A stretch of DNA of 64,000 bases, from contig JAGTJL010000011.1 of NCBI GenBank assembly GCA_020746875.1, forward strand, positions 2,294,001 through 2,358,000. The letters are read 5' to 3'. The DNA is from Rhexocercosporidium sp. MPI-PUGE-AT-0058. Taxonomy: Eukaryota; Ascomycota; Leotiomycetes; Helotiales. Within the stretch, counting starts at the first letter, position 1; each line of letters starts with the position of its first letter. Below, piece after piece: positions 55,273 to 64,000 of this stretch. The position numbers were made by a program, and so were the translations under genes. Below the pieces are notes generated by a model, which searched no databases, had not been told where the DNA came from, and saw only the letters and a program-made list of their open reading frames with translations.

Positions 55273-55674
55273 AGCTTATCATTGGACGCCCTCATGATTC
55301 TCAGCTAGTTGCAGTAGTTTCCCTTATTAAGCGATTCTCTTTCATTCCAGCTTAGAGTACTCGCCCCTTGCAAATCATATAACGGCAATGGCCAATTAAT
55401 TATGCTGCAATCCCATCATAACCGACCCTACGCCTTGCTGAGCTAAGCTCCTTCTTTCCGGTTGCATCAACATGTCTTATTTTGCTTTATTATTTAATTG
55501 ATTTGAAGTAAATCGTAAGTGGCAAAATACAGTTTATATCATATCTTCTCTATCGCTGTTCTCCTTTTATTGCCGCGCTTTCTCTCACTCTCGCCTTATC
55601 AGTGAACGTCCCAAATCTCTCCTGCCCTCCCTATTCTCGTTTACTCTCTGAGCTAAGTGTAACGAGGGGCAGGA
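55273..55674. other. Intergenic region, nothing recognised
   Basis: 3' flank of the SET gene up to the LTR-like element. Pyrimidine-rich near 55560-55640. Confidence 0.4.
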
Positions 55675-56058
55675 CTGAAAAGATGAGATTTGGTGTGAAT
55701 GATGATTCCATTACTTCGGGGGAAACTAGGTCTATATAACTACTTTTAGGCGCCAAGCTATTTAGCTCTCGCATCGGTTATTAGCTTTATATTGAAACTA
55801 GCTTTGTATCAAGACTAGCTTTATATTACCAGAGCTTCCGAGGTTTAAAACACGGAAGCTTAAGGCTTGATGAAGCCACTGTTTTAGCCCTGAATAACCC
55901 TTTACCGGAGCTTAAAGCTTCCGAGGTTCAAAGCACGGAAGCCGAGGCTTTATGCGAAGCCGGAGCTTTATGCAAAGGTAGTTGAGTTATGGAAAGGTAT
56001 GCTTAATATAATCTTATATTATTAAGCGAGTTTAGCCGAGGCTTAATATAATCTTATA
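55675..56058 (+). mobile_element. Family A LTR-like element, full-length 384-bp copy
   Basis: Starts TGAAAAGATGAGATTTGG and ends AGGCTTAATATAATCTTATA. Nearly identical to 23064-23446, including the paired GCTTCCGAGGTT motifs. No coding capacity; flanks AGGAC and ATATA do not match. Confidence 0.8.
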
Positions 56059-57578
56059 ATATAATGCCATAATTGGTATCTCGATATGGGATATTGGGAG
56101 ATGAACTTCACAGTAAAGTGTGACAACTGATTAGTTCATTTTAGGGTGTGTGTCTCTTAAGTACATAGTTTTAAGTGAACTCCATAAAAATGTCTGCGTT
56201 TAAGGGATTATATATTATTATTAAGATATTCACGACTAGACCAGGAAGCATTGAAGTGCGGGGTTATTGATTGACTTGTAGTATTAATTATAGTAATTAT
56301 GCGATCTGTAGATACGCTCTCTAATAACCAGTAGTCTGACTAGCGTAGCAGAGTTTACATCCGACTCTGTCTATATGACTAACCCGTGACCTAAACCAGC
56401 ATAAACCTGCAACATATATTGATCGGTAAAACAGTTTACATGGATATAAAAATGAACTGTGACGAGCCATAGAATTAAGAAACCAAAGGATGCTTCAACA
56501 AGTAGCCAAAGAGACTTTATCGAGAGATATTCTAGCAGTCCTAAACCACATCGACCTCCATGACTCGGAAGTATAGTATGCTCAGGAACGTCTTAAATTA
56601 TTCTCCGAAGTCAGCCTTTATGCCTTTCTATTTTTGCCGAGATAATTATAGCTCGTACGTCCTTATAAGAATCGTAATCGTATCATATTTTGGCTTAATG
56701 GACTTAATAATTCTTTTATTTAAGCGAGTATCGCGCTGATATGTACTTAGTCTAATTGCAAATAATATTTCCTTAAAGTTTCCTTTAAAATAAAATATTA
56801 TATAATAAAGTTCGTTGATAATATATAAGCTAAGAAAATAATCTATCGCTAAAGATTAGATTTTTTGTATATTAGGGAATCCTTCGGCAAAGTTAATATA
56901 AAAAGGTCCCTTTTAATAAAAAGGCGTCATAAGATAAATCGTATCGAGAGCCGGATCGAAGTAAATTGACCGTGATCTTGGCATCTACTTCCGTTATCTT
57001 GCGATTGATTTTCATTTGTAGTATAGGATTCGGGCAAATCATTTGCAGATTCGCATTCGAATTCAGAGTCGTATTCAAATATAGTATTTACAGAGATGGA
57101 TTCGGACAGAGGCTTGTAAAAAATAGGAGCTTCTTGGCGAACTTTTGGCAGACGTGAAGTGCTGTAAGAGGACGAGCGTCCCTAAAGACGAATGGATTTT
57201 TTGCGTAGTCTTCTTTCTGAACGTACGCTGCCCGAATAACGCGGGGGCCAGAGAGAGAATATCGCCAAATCATATTTTGGAGTTCGGGAGGAAGGTTTAG
57301 AAATATGAAAGGTTTTAAGAGGATTTGCTTTGGGAAGTTTCCGCGTAGTAGGTATTCTCCTCTTGAGCAGACCTTTACTTTGAGCCGCCGTATTAGGTCG
57401 AGATTTAAATAACGTTATGGGAAATTTTTCGACCCTGTGCGAAATGCTCATTAATTCCTGAGAGAACATTTTCATTTAGGAAAATGAAGGAGGAATACAA
57501 AGAATGTATCGATCAAGCGCTCTAGTGCAATGGAAAGAACAAAAGTAAGTAAGCATCTGGAGCCTGCATGGGGACCGA
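56059..57578. other. AT-leaning region with decayed minus-strand frames
   Basis: 56600-56900 is AT-rich. Minus-strand frames at 57475-57182 (basic, RRIPTTRKLPKANPL) and overlapping ones down to 56893 (EYDSEFECESANDLPES) look like remnants of one gene or element, but no family is recognised. Confidence 0.3.
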
Positions 57579-58658
57579 TTGGAACCGCGCATCGCGGGGA
57601 CAAAGTGGCGTTATGAACTGGCTAACAGAGCCCACTCTATATTTGGAATTAAAGGGTCAAAATTTGGCTCCCTGTCGATGCTGCGAGAGCCTAGACACCA
57701 ACTACGCGAATCAATCGGAGACCGCTTCAACAACCTCACAACAATGCTAGGTGGTAGAACACAAAAGGGGAGCAAGATCACAGCCAAAAAACTTGACGCC
57801 GTTTTAGACTTTATAGAGCTATTTGGGAAATTTAGGAATAGAGACACAGAACCAGAGAGCACGAACGCTGGGTAAGAGAGAATCCTCCTTCATGTAATTT
57901 TCGAATAACGAACTGTACATTAAATATAGAAGTAACTAGTAGGTAGCCTGCATATCCGAGAAAGGATGGGTCAGGATAAGTGATATTCAGGATCTAGTGT
58001 GAGTCGAGCCTTCGCTCAGATTTTATTGTTGTTGATCAAGGATCTAGATTCGGCTCTGCCTTTTCTATATTTAGCAATTGTGAATCATTGAGTGTCTAAG
58101 TTTGACTAGCTCTACTGTTCCACATTGTTCGACTGCGAGGAAGGTCCAACTAGGGCATGCATAGACTCTTTCATTATTTCAGGGCTTTTTGATACTAGAA
58201 GGAACAGCTAATTCTAAACATTGAACTATGTACTGACATGATACGAGATAAGGTGGGGTATATGGCTGTCATGGTCAGATGTGACCCGTGGTAAGCCTAG
58301 CCGAGTCGAGACATCTGACAAACTACCCTAACGCACAGTCACTTGACAATTGTTATGTGAAATTTCTTTGCATTTATAATATTTATCAAATTAAATTTAC
58401 ACCCACTCTTTGAATCTTCAAAAGGGTTCTAATAATGGCACCGAGAATTCAAGTTCCTCCAACACAATGCGTATGACTTGCCCTGAATCACAGCGACGAC
58501 GTTGCACGACAAAGGAGAACGAGGAGACAATACACCTAGCAAGCGAAGACCGGAGGCAAAACTGAAGCCATGAATTTTAGGAGCGTTGAAGCTCTCTCCT
58601 GCTCGCTATCGCGCTGAATCACATAAAGGCGGGGCATATACGAAAGATGAGCTATATG
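57579..58658. other. Region with one unassigned plus-strand frame
   Basis: 57579-57875 encodes about 98 residues (basic, helical, FNNLTTMLGGRTQKG...KKLDAVLDFIELFGKF) from a non-ATG start, with no recognised family. The rest to 58658 has no coding signal. Confidence 0.3.
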
Positions 58659-58967
58659 TTATGAGTATTTGGACATGCATTTCCCAGTTGTAATCGTAAG
58701 ATCCCAGTTTTTGGCAATAGGCTGGCAGTTGAAGATAAATTCCAATGACCCGAGAAAAGGGTAGATGACTGTTGTTGTTACCCATACCGCGATCCTGAAT
58801 GGTTGGTTGATAGGGCGAGAGTCGGAGGCAGAACGGGAGCTCTCCTTGTGTGCCGTTCTGGCGCCAATGAAAAGAGAATTAAAGCCTACCCAGCGGCATA
58901 GCACCTTGATGTTGGGGAGCCTAGTTTGTGATGGGAGGTTAATGTCTTGGGGTAAGCCTAAATTCAA
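58659..58967 (-). pseudogene. Fragment of a fungal rhodopsin-like membrane protein
   Basis: The frame contains INQPFRIAVWVTTTVIYPFLGS and FIFNCQPIAKNWDLTITTGKC. This is the third helix, the Cys-Pro-x-x-x-x-W motif and the GKC loop of the fungal rhodopsin-like family (compare SCSPIPYFWTRW and GKCNNI in the gene at 3060-4680). No other helices were found on either side, so it looks like a truncated copy. A missed multi-exon gene is possible. Confidence 0.4.
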
Positions 58968-59261
58968 GCGTAATTCATGAACTTACAAAGCAGCTTTTGA
59001 TACGATTTAGCTAAAGCAGACGCTCCGGTATGCATTACAATTAGATTAGTCCCCTTGAGCAGTCGTAATATGCAGGGGATGCCCCTCCCACAAGCATGAC
59101 ATCATAATATGTCGGATTCAAATGGTGACGTCTCAATTTCATTAAGTGTAGCTTGGCACGCCTTTCCCCCTACATGCGCCCATGGCGGGGTATATTGCCC
59201 CGCCTTCACCCTCCAAGTGTGAACAAAGATCTCAGCTGTTTACGACTATCCGTAGGTCATC

Positions 59262-59820
59262 ATGGAACCTTCAGAGTCCCGACCAGACAAATTATCAGGT
59301 GGTTGCCTCTGCGGCTCCATCCGCTACACCATCACAATTACTCCAGATATGGAATGGCCTCCTACGCACGTGCGTTATTTCTAGTCCGAATTCCAGCCCG
59401 CGAGAAAATTGTTCCGCCTGACTGCGGCTAACGCAAAACCAGAATGGATCCTGCCAATGCACCCTCTGCCGCAAATTTACTGGCGCCCTCGTGCACCAAG
59501 GCTGCACCTTCCCCAACTCCGCTATTAGTCCTCAGTTTACCAGTAATGCCAGCTACACGCAATTCGCCAGCTCTGAAAAGGGTGTCAGAGGTTTCTGCCG
59601 TGTTTGTGGGAGTAGTTTGACTTTCAATTATATTGGGCTTGATAAGACGGAAATCCTGCTTGGGACGGTAGACGAGGAGATCTTGAAGAGCAAGGTGGGT
59701 ACTGAGTTGTGCTCATCGAAGGACCATAGCTGGTGTGAGAATGCTGTCAAGGCTGTTACGGATATTATGCCAGGAAATTTATGGAGTCAGGAACACGGGA
59801 GTGAGAAGATAAGCCAGTAG
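59262..59820 (+). CDS. GFA/CENP-V-domain protein (glutathione-dependent formaldehyde-activating-like)
   Basis: Exons 59262-59369 and 59443-59820; predicted 161 aa, intron phase 0. All zinc-binding motifs of the fold are present in order: GGCLCGSIRYT, CQCTLCRKFTGA (spliced just after the intron) and GFCRVCGSSLTFNY. LLGTVDEE and the C-terminal tail fit the usual length of about 140-170. The family includes small fungal carbon-sulfur lyase-type and detoxification enzymes; the exact substrate cannot be told. The donor GTGCGT is acceptable, and joining the exons is required for the second cysteine pair. Confidence 0.85.
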
Positions 59821-60392
59821 TGGGAGCGTTCGGATTTGTCTTTGAAATAGGAGGGAGTCATACACTGTTCCAGCTACGCTGGCTGGTATTGTAACTCCCA
59901 CAGGCTTACCTTATCATCTAAGTACCCACGTACTTCATCTCGCAGTTCATCGCTTAGCTGGTCAGTTCCTGAGACTAAAACTGGTCAGCGAATCAATTAA
60001 ACCATTTTTAAAAAATGAATACTTTTATTGGAATGAAACCTTACCCATTACCAGCGCTCCTCTCCGCTCTTCCATCTCCCCTTGTACTCTTCTGATATAT
60101 TTCCCTTCCGCCTCTTCTCGAAGAATCGTTGTCAGATCGGCCGTACCACTGTACACTATAGCACGTCGACCAAAAGCCACCCGGGACTATAGATTTAAAT
60201 TATATCATCCCATTCATTGCAAGTGTGGTTGAAATTAAAGTCAGTAAATGCACCACTAACTTGCAGTGACTTCATTGAAGAGGCACGTTCAGAGCGTGAT
60301 GACAGGTCAACGCTTGAGCAATACCTCCTCGCCCCTTAGTTAAGCGGGATCGTACTGATAGCTGCTACTGCTGGTAATATTCGGTCAGGTTC
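59821..60392. other. Intergenic region, nothing recognised
   Basis: Short frames only, no motif found. Confidence 0.4.
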
Positions 60393-61965
60393 TTAGGATG
60401 ATAGTTTGAGACGTTTGCGCGATGAAGCCAGGTCTACCTCAATTGACCGTGGTCGTGGAGTCCGGCCTTGCCGATTTGGGCATGGCGCCTCGGAGAGAAC
60501 TTCAAGTAGTTCCACGTAGTGCACTTCGTGGTCAAACCGAGCGAACGTTGATAGAGGCATTAAATCATGCCGAGTATTTAAGAGGTGCTGAGCGTTAGGA
60601 AGAATACTTTCCACGAAAGGTTTTGTATTTTTTAAGGGGAGGTTCTTAATAATGTCCCTTACTCCTCTATCTAGAGCCTTACTTAGACTGGGTAGTTCGG
60701 GAAAAGCATTAGTAACGTAGTATACGAGCGCGATAACTTCATTATCCGACAGCTTTACGTTATTATTATTAAACTTTAGCTAGCAATTATTAGTTTGAAT
60801 ACGGAGCTACTTGCATACGTCTTATTGCCTCTTAACTCGCGAGGAGGAGGAAGCCGAGCCCGAAATACCCCGATAATCTTGTTAGCCGCTTACTGAGGCG
60901 GTTTTGCCTATATAAGAGTTGTTTTCGTCTCTCTTTCTTTTCAATAAGACCCTAATATTTAAAATATAAACGCTTTAAGAGGAACTCTATCGCGTAAGTA
61001 ATAGCTCCAACTCCGGACTGTTTTTGTATCTTAGACTTCTTTATCTCGTCAACGATTGTCACGTAATACTAATACTAGAGAATTCGGCGCAGTAGCATAT
61101 GTAGATCTGTATATGTTTGCCCCTTAAGGACAGTAATACTATATAATATCTTTATAAAATAGTTCGCAATCGAGTCTTTGCTTGACGGTGCCCGTAGGTC
61201 TGACGGATCCCATATGCCTGCCGAGAGAAGGAGCCGATCTCTCAAGGACGGGACGACATTATCGCGAACTAATAAATCTCTAGTTTTTATAACTTTAGAT
61301 AATGTGGTCTGACTCATAATTGGGCTAAACATTAGTATTATAATACTAAGAGCTTGGAGATACTTCATCGAAGGGCCAGGAGCTAGCGTGTTACTCGGTC
61401 GGTCCGCAGTATCAAAGACGAGGCGTTGAGGGCCCGGCTTTGCACTCTTTTTACGACAATCATAAAACAATAGCGTTGGGGAGTCGTCGAGGCAGCTACG
61501 GCTAGGGCTAGGTCGCCGCATAAGTGTCGCTAATGTTAATTTATCAGAGAAAGCGGTTGCGAAGGAGGGACTCTGAGATAGGGAAGAACTTAGCGTCGTT
61601 TGGGAACTAGAAGCTCGTTCACTGGCTAACGGGGATGTTGACTGCGACGCTGAGGAGAGTAGAATAACCGTAGGGGAAGTAGAGTGGGGCAGTATAGTAA
61701 TAGGAAAAGGCGGATTAGTGCCTGTCGTAGATATTGACGAGAGCAGGGCCGGGGAAGCGTGGGGGTTTCCCCTGCGAGCGTCTGTCACAGACTTTGCATT
61801 TAAAGGTAAAGGAATATGCGAATCATTATTCGTACGCGAATATTGTAATAGGCGAGACGGTGCCGATATATTTGACGGATGAGCATGGGCTTTGGTAGTA
61901 TACGACGAAGCAGAGGAGCCGTGCTGACCTTCAGCCTGCTCAATCAAATTCGAGACACGAAAGGC
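60393..61965 (-). pseudogene. Decayed gene of unknown family
   Basis: A minus-strand reading runs from about 61965 (AFRVSNLIEQAEGQ) through a Ser/Thr/Pro-rich region, then RPSPSRSCLDDSPTLLFYD, a hydrophobic ALSIIILMFSP, KSKIQKQSGVGAITYAIEFLL and, after a frame change near 60790, LSDNEVIALVYYVTNAFPELP, ending RKRLKLSS at 60393. Stops occur near 61080, 60960, 60840 and 60785, mostly TAG/TAA where CAG/CAA is plausible. Composition is AT-shifted in the decayed part. No domain was recognised. Confidence 0.4.
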
Positions 61966-62051
61966 AAGAGTCAGTCTCCACCCCCGCCTCTCTTCCCGTC
62001 CGATAACCTGCTCATAGAACCCAGTGTGCTCCGTACAAAATTAGTTTCGGA

Positions 62052-62117
62052 GGATTTTTAGCTCTGCACGAATATCTGGATATAGCTAGAAGTCCCTCCG
62101 TGCAGAGCTAAAAATCC
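62052..62117. repeat. Perfect 19-bp inverted repeat (hairpin)
   Basis: GGATTTTTAGCTCTGCACG at 62052-62070 and its exact complement at 62099-62117, with a 28-base loop. It could be the border of an element or a transcript hairpin. No gene depends on it visibly. Confidence 0.85.
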
Positions 62118-63022
62118 CATGCTTGCTTGATGTAGCAAGTTCACGGAAGATTAGATAGTCTCACCTTTTGTCTTTCTACTCATTCTCTCCAACACTTCGC
62201 CTCTGCATCTTGGGCTATGTAAAATCTTGTTTCTATAAAAAAAACAGAGAACTTGAACCATCCCAATCCAGGAACGAATATTCATAAGGCTCATTGATCG
62301 CCCTTTCTCGATCCAGTTCCCATGCTATAGGAGGAAGATGTGGTAGCATTTGGGGCCACAGAGCGACCTCAGCAATTATTAAGCGAGAGGATGCGCTGCG
62401 CAGCGTCCTTAGATTCTTTTGATGGCGTAAAATTAGCCAGCACGCGGGTGCCTCACGAAAAGCTGGCCATAATAAGCGTACCTCCTCACCTTGCGAAGTG
62501 GTGCATTGGGAGGTTGGTGTAACTATGAATTAGTTTCTGTACTCTTTAGATTCACTTTCGAGTAGCCTAGGTAGACTTGGACATGTCCTTCCTCCAAGAA
62601 GGGATCAGGTATTTCAGTTAAAGTCGAGGAGTTTCAAAGCTAACCTGAGCTTGCCACAACCGAGGATCCGGTTTTTTTTTTTTTTTTTTTTCCATAGATG
62701 CCAGTAATCATATTGGCTATTCTGGCTCCTCAAATGGTTCTTGGGACGATGGGTTGGCTATCGAAGTACCTGGGAACGAGGACTTTGGGAACAAGGATTA
62801 TTTCCAGTCAGCTACATGCCCTCTGCTACCATGCGCTTCGATCGTGCTGTAGAAATATCTAGAATATAACTCTTCATCAAATCTTGTCTGTTCCCCTCCC
62901 CCCCCCCCCCCCAAAAATACTGGCCATAACCCCCTTATTAATGCTAATAAAAGAAAATGAAGCTCGAGCCTGGCTATATAATCCGAGCTCTTTGTAAGCC
63001 CTAGAGGTCCTTCCTCTGGCCA
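62118..63022. other. Intergenic region with homopolymer tracts
   Basis: A run of about 22 T at 62671-62692 and a C-run of about 15 at 62898-62912. No gene recognised. The right part is the 3' flank of the MFS gene. Confidence 0.5.
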
Positions 63023-64000
63023 TTATACCTTCTTCAACAGCTTTGGGTTGAGTCTCAACCTTGCAACAAGAACGAACACCGTAGACAGAAGCGCAATGCC
63101 ACCAGCATAGAAAATAGCAGGCCGGTATGAATTGATGCTCTCGTTTTTCACACCACCAGCTGCCTGTAGCAGGTAGCCGGCTAAAGGCGTACCCATGAAG
63201 TAGCCAATACTCCAACCAGTGGTTACCATAGCCATGGCGACTCCTACCCTCGATAGGCCATACATATTCCCAATTACCGTTGGTAGCGTCGTAAAGAATG
63301 CACCATTGGCTAGGCCATTAACAAAGGCGAATACCGATAAAGTCGGCAGCATATTGCTCACGGGCCAGATTGCAAACATACTAGTTGCATTCAACAGCGA
63401 CGCCAGCAGAAACGTATTCACCGCCCCAATTTTGTCGCACAATAGTCCGCTCCCCAGCCTCCCCAGAGCTCCACACAAATTGAAGCCCGCTACAAGATAA
63501 GCTCCGACTGTCGAGGATAGGCCCAATGACTGCGCAAATAACGGCAAGAAGTACGGTGGAATGAACAGAGCGAATACGCCTATTGAACCTGCCAGGAATA
63601 TAAAGCTAAAAGTCCAATTCCGGAAGAGTGAGAAATCGAAGAATGGTTCCTGTCCTCGCGGAGGATTAAGTTCCTTCACCATAAAGGCAACGGGAATGCT
63701 TGTGGCGAGGCAACAGATTCCAACAATGCGAAACGTCCACGCAGTTCCGACGTTAACGATTGACTTGTCGAGACCAATGCTCAGCACCGTCCCGCCAAGG
63801 CCGCCGGCAAATTTGATCAGCCCGTTTGCCAACCCAAGTCTACTGCTGAAGTATTGCGGCGGAAGCACGCTCGCCACCATGAAGCACAGACTACTTCCAC
63901 TTCCGTAGAGGATGCCCATCGTTCCAAATAAGCCAGCAATGTTACTTGTGGTGAAGCCGGACGTCAGTTCCCCAAGCCCGAGCATAGTGGTACCGATCAA
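63023..64000 (-). CDS. MFS transporter, monocarboxylate transporter-like (partial, N-terminus beyond right edge)
   Basis: 325 codons from the right edge to the stop at 63023. About ten hydrophobic segments are visible (for example IAGLFGTMGILYGSGSSLCFM, SFIFLAGSIGVFALFIPPYF, VAMAMVTTGWSIGYFMGTPLAG). Features of fungal MCT-type carriers are the YFSSRLGLANGLIKFAGGLGG segment after the fourth helix, GRLGSGLLCDKIGAVN in the central loop, and short basic ends (RLRLNPKLLKKV). The missing N-terminus should hold the first one or two helices. Substrate unknown (monocarboxylates, riboflavin or other acids in relatives). No intron is needed in the visible part. Confidence 0.85.
   Translation of the reverse strand: MIGTTMLGLGELTSGFTTSNIAGLFGTMGILYGSGSSLCFMVASVLPPQYFSSRLGLANGLIKFAGGLGGTVLSIGLDKSIVNVGTAWTFRIVGICCLATSIPVAFMVKELNPPRGQEPFFDFSLFRNWTFSFIFLAGSIGVFALFIPPYFLPLFAQSLGLSSTVGAYLVAGFNLCGALGRLGSGLLCDKIGAVNTFLLASLLNATSMFAIWPVSNMLPTLSVFAFVNGLANGAFFTTLPTVIGNMYGLSRVGVAMAMVTTGWSIGYFMGTPLAGYLLQAAGGVKNESINSYRPAIFYAGGIALLSTVFVLVARLRLNPKLLKKV

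Noticed and set aside
57579..57875. A possible small gene of about 98 codons
   Set aside because: No ATG at the start, no recognised family and no support from neighbouring exons; left as an unassigned frame in a region entry.

Overview
The window is nuclear DNA of a filamentous ascomycete (Pezizomycotina). Genes carry several short introns (about 45-160 nt) with GT-AG borders. The families are typical of that group: a CFEM rhodopsin-like receptor, a heme-thiolate peroxidase, a bZIP factor with a DUF3425-like tail, a fungal bestrophin-like channel, NLR (STAND) remnants and Fot1/pogo transposons. Gene-bearing stretches of ordinary composition alternate with very AT-rich blocks. In those blocks old transposons and a few host genes carry C-to-T/G-to-A transitions and TAG/TAA codons, as expected from repeat-induced point mutation (RIP). 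No tRNA, rRNA or CRISPR array was recognised.

Layout. 1-7.3 kb: a secreted chloroperoxidase/UPO-type peroxidase (minus strand, runs off the left edge), a CFEM-domain seven-helix receptor (plus) and a TmpA-like membrane flavoprotein (plus). 7.8-24.7 kb: a block of nested, mostly RIP-mutated elements. It holds a 20-bp tandem array, a Ty3/gypsy chromovirus relic with integrase and chromodomain, a complete 8.35-kb LTR element with 189-bp LTRs and an ACCCT duplication, an NLR-WD40 relic split by a solo LTR, and a Fot1/pogo relic split by another LTR-like insertion. 25.5-29.0 kb: a bestrophin-like channel with a GC-AG intron and a secreted/single-pass membrane protein. 29.2-33.6 kb: further LTRs, a mariner-like MITE and a complete but dead pogo element. 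34.3-39.3 kb: a membrane protein with a frameshift, a TPR-NLR relic with a 78-bp tandem expansion and an ankyrin pseudogene. 39.5-44.3 kb: a second Fot1/pogo element with full TIRs, an intact protein joining a fungal STAND N-terminal domain to ubiquitin-like folds, and a MITE. 45.0-50.8 kb: a Diels-Alderase/CrtC-like lipocalin protein divergent from an MpaB-like oxygenase, then a bZIP regulator. 51.5-64 kb: a RIP-mutated ferritin-like pseudogene, an uncharacterised two-exon gene, a zinc finger-SET protein, an LTR copy, a GFA-type protein, a decayed unknown gene, and an MFS transporter that runs off the right edge.

Two functional themes appear. First, remnants of fungal innate-immunity/allorecognition genes are concentrated here: NLR-WD40, NLR-TPR, STAND-ankyrin and STAND-ubiquitin-like. 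Only the last looks intact. Second, the Diels-Alderase-like, MpaB-like and bZIP genes at 45-51 kb resemble a small specialised-metabolism group without a visible backbone synthase. All exon models were built by hand from splice motifs and reading-frame continuity. No database search was run, so family names rest on recognised motifs.
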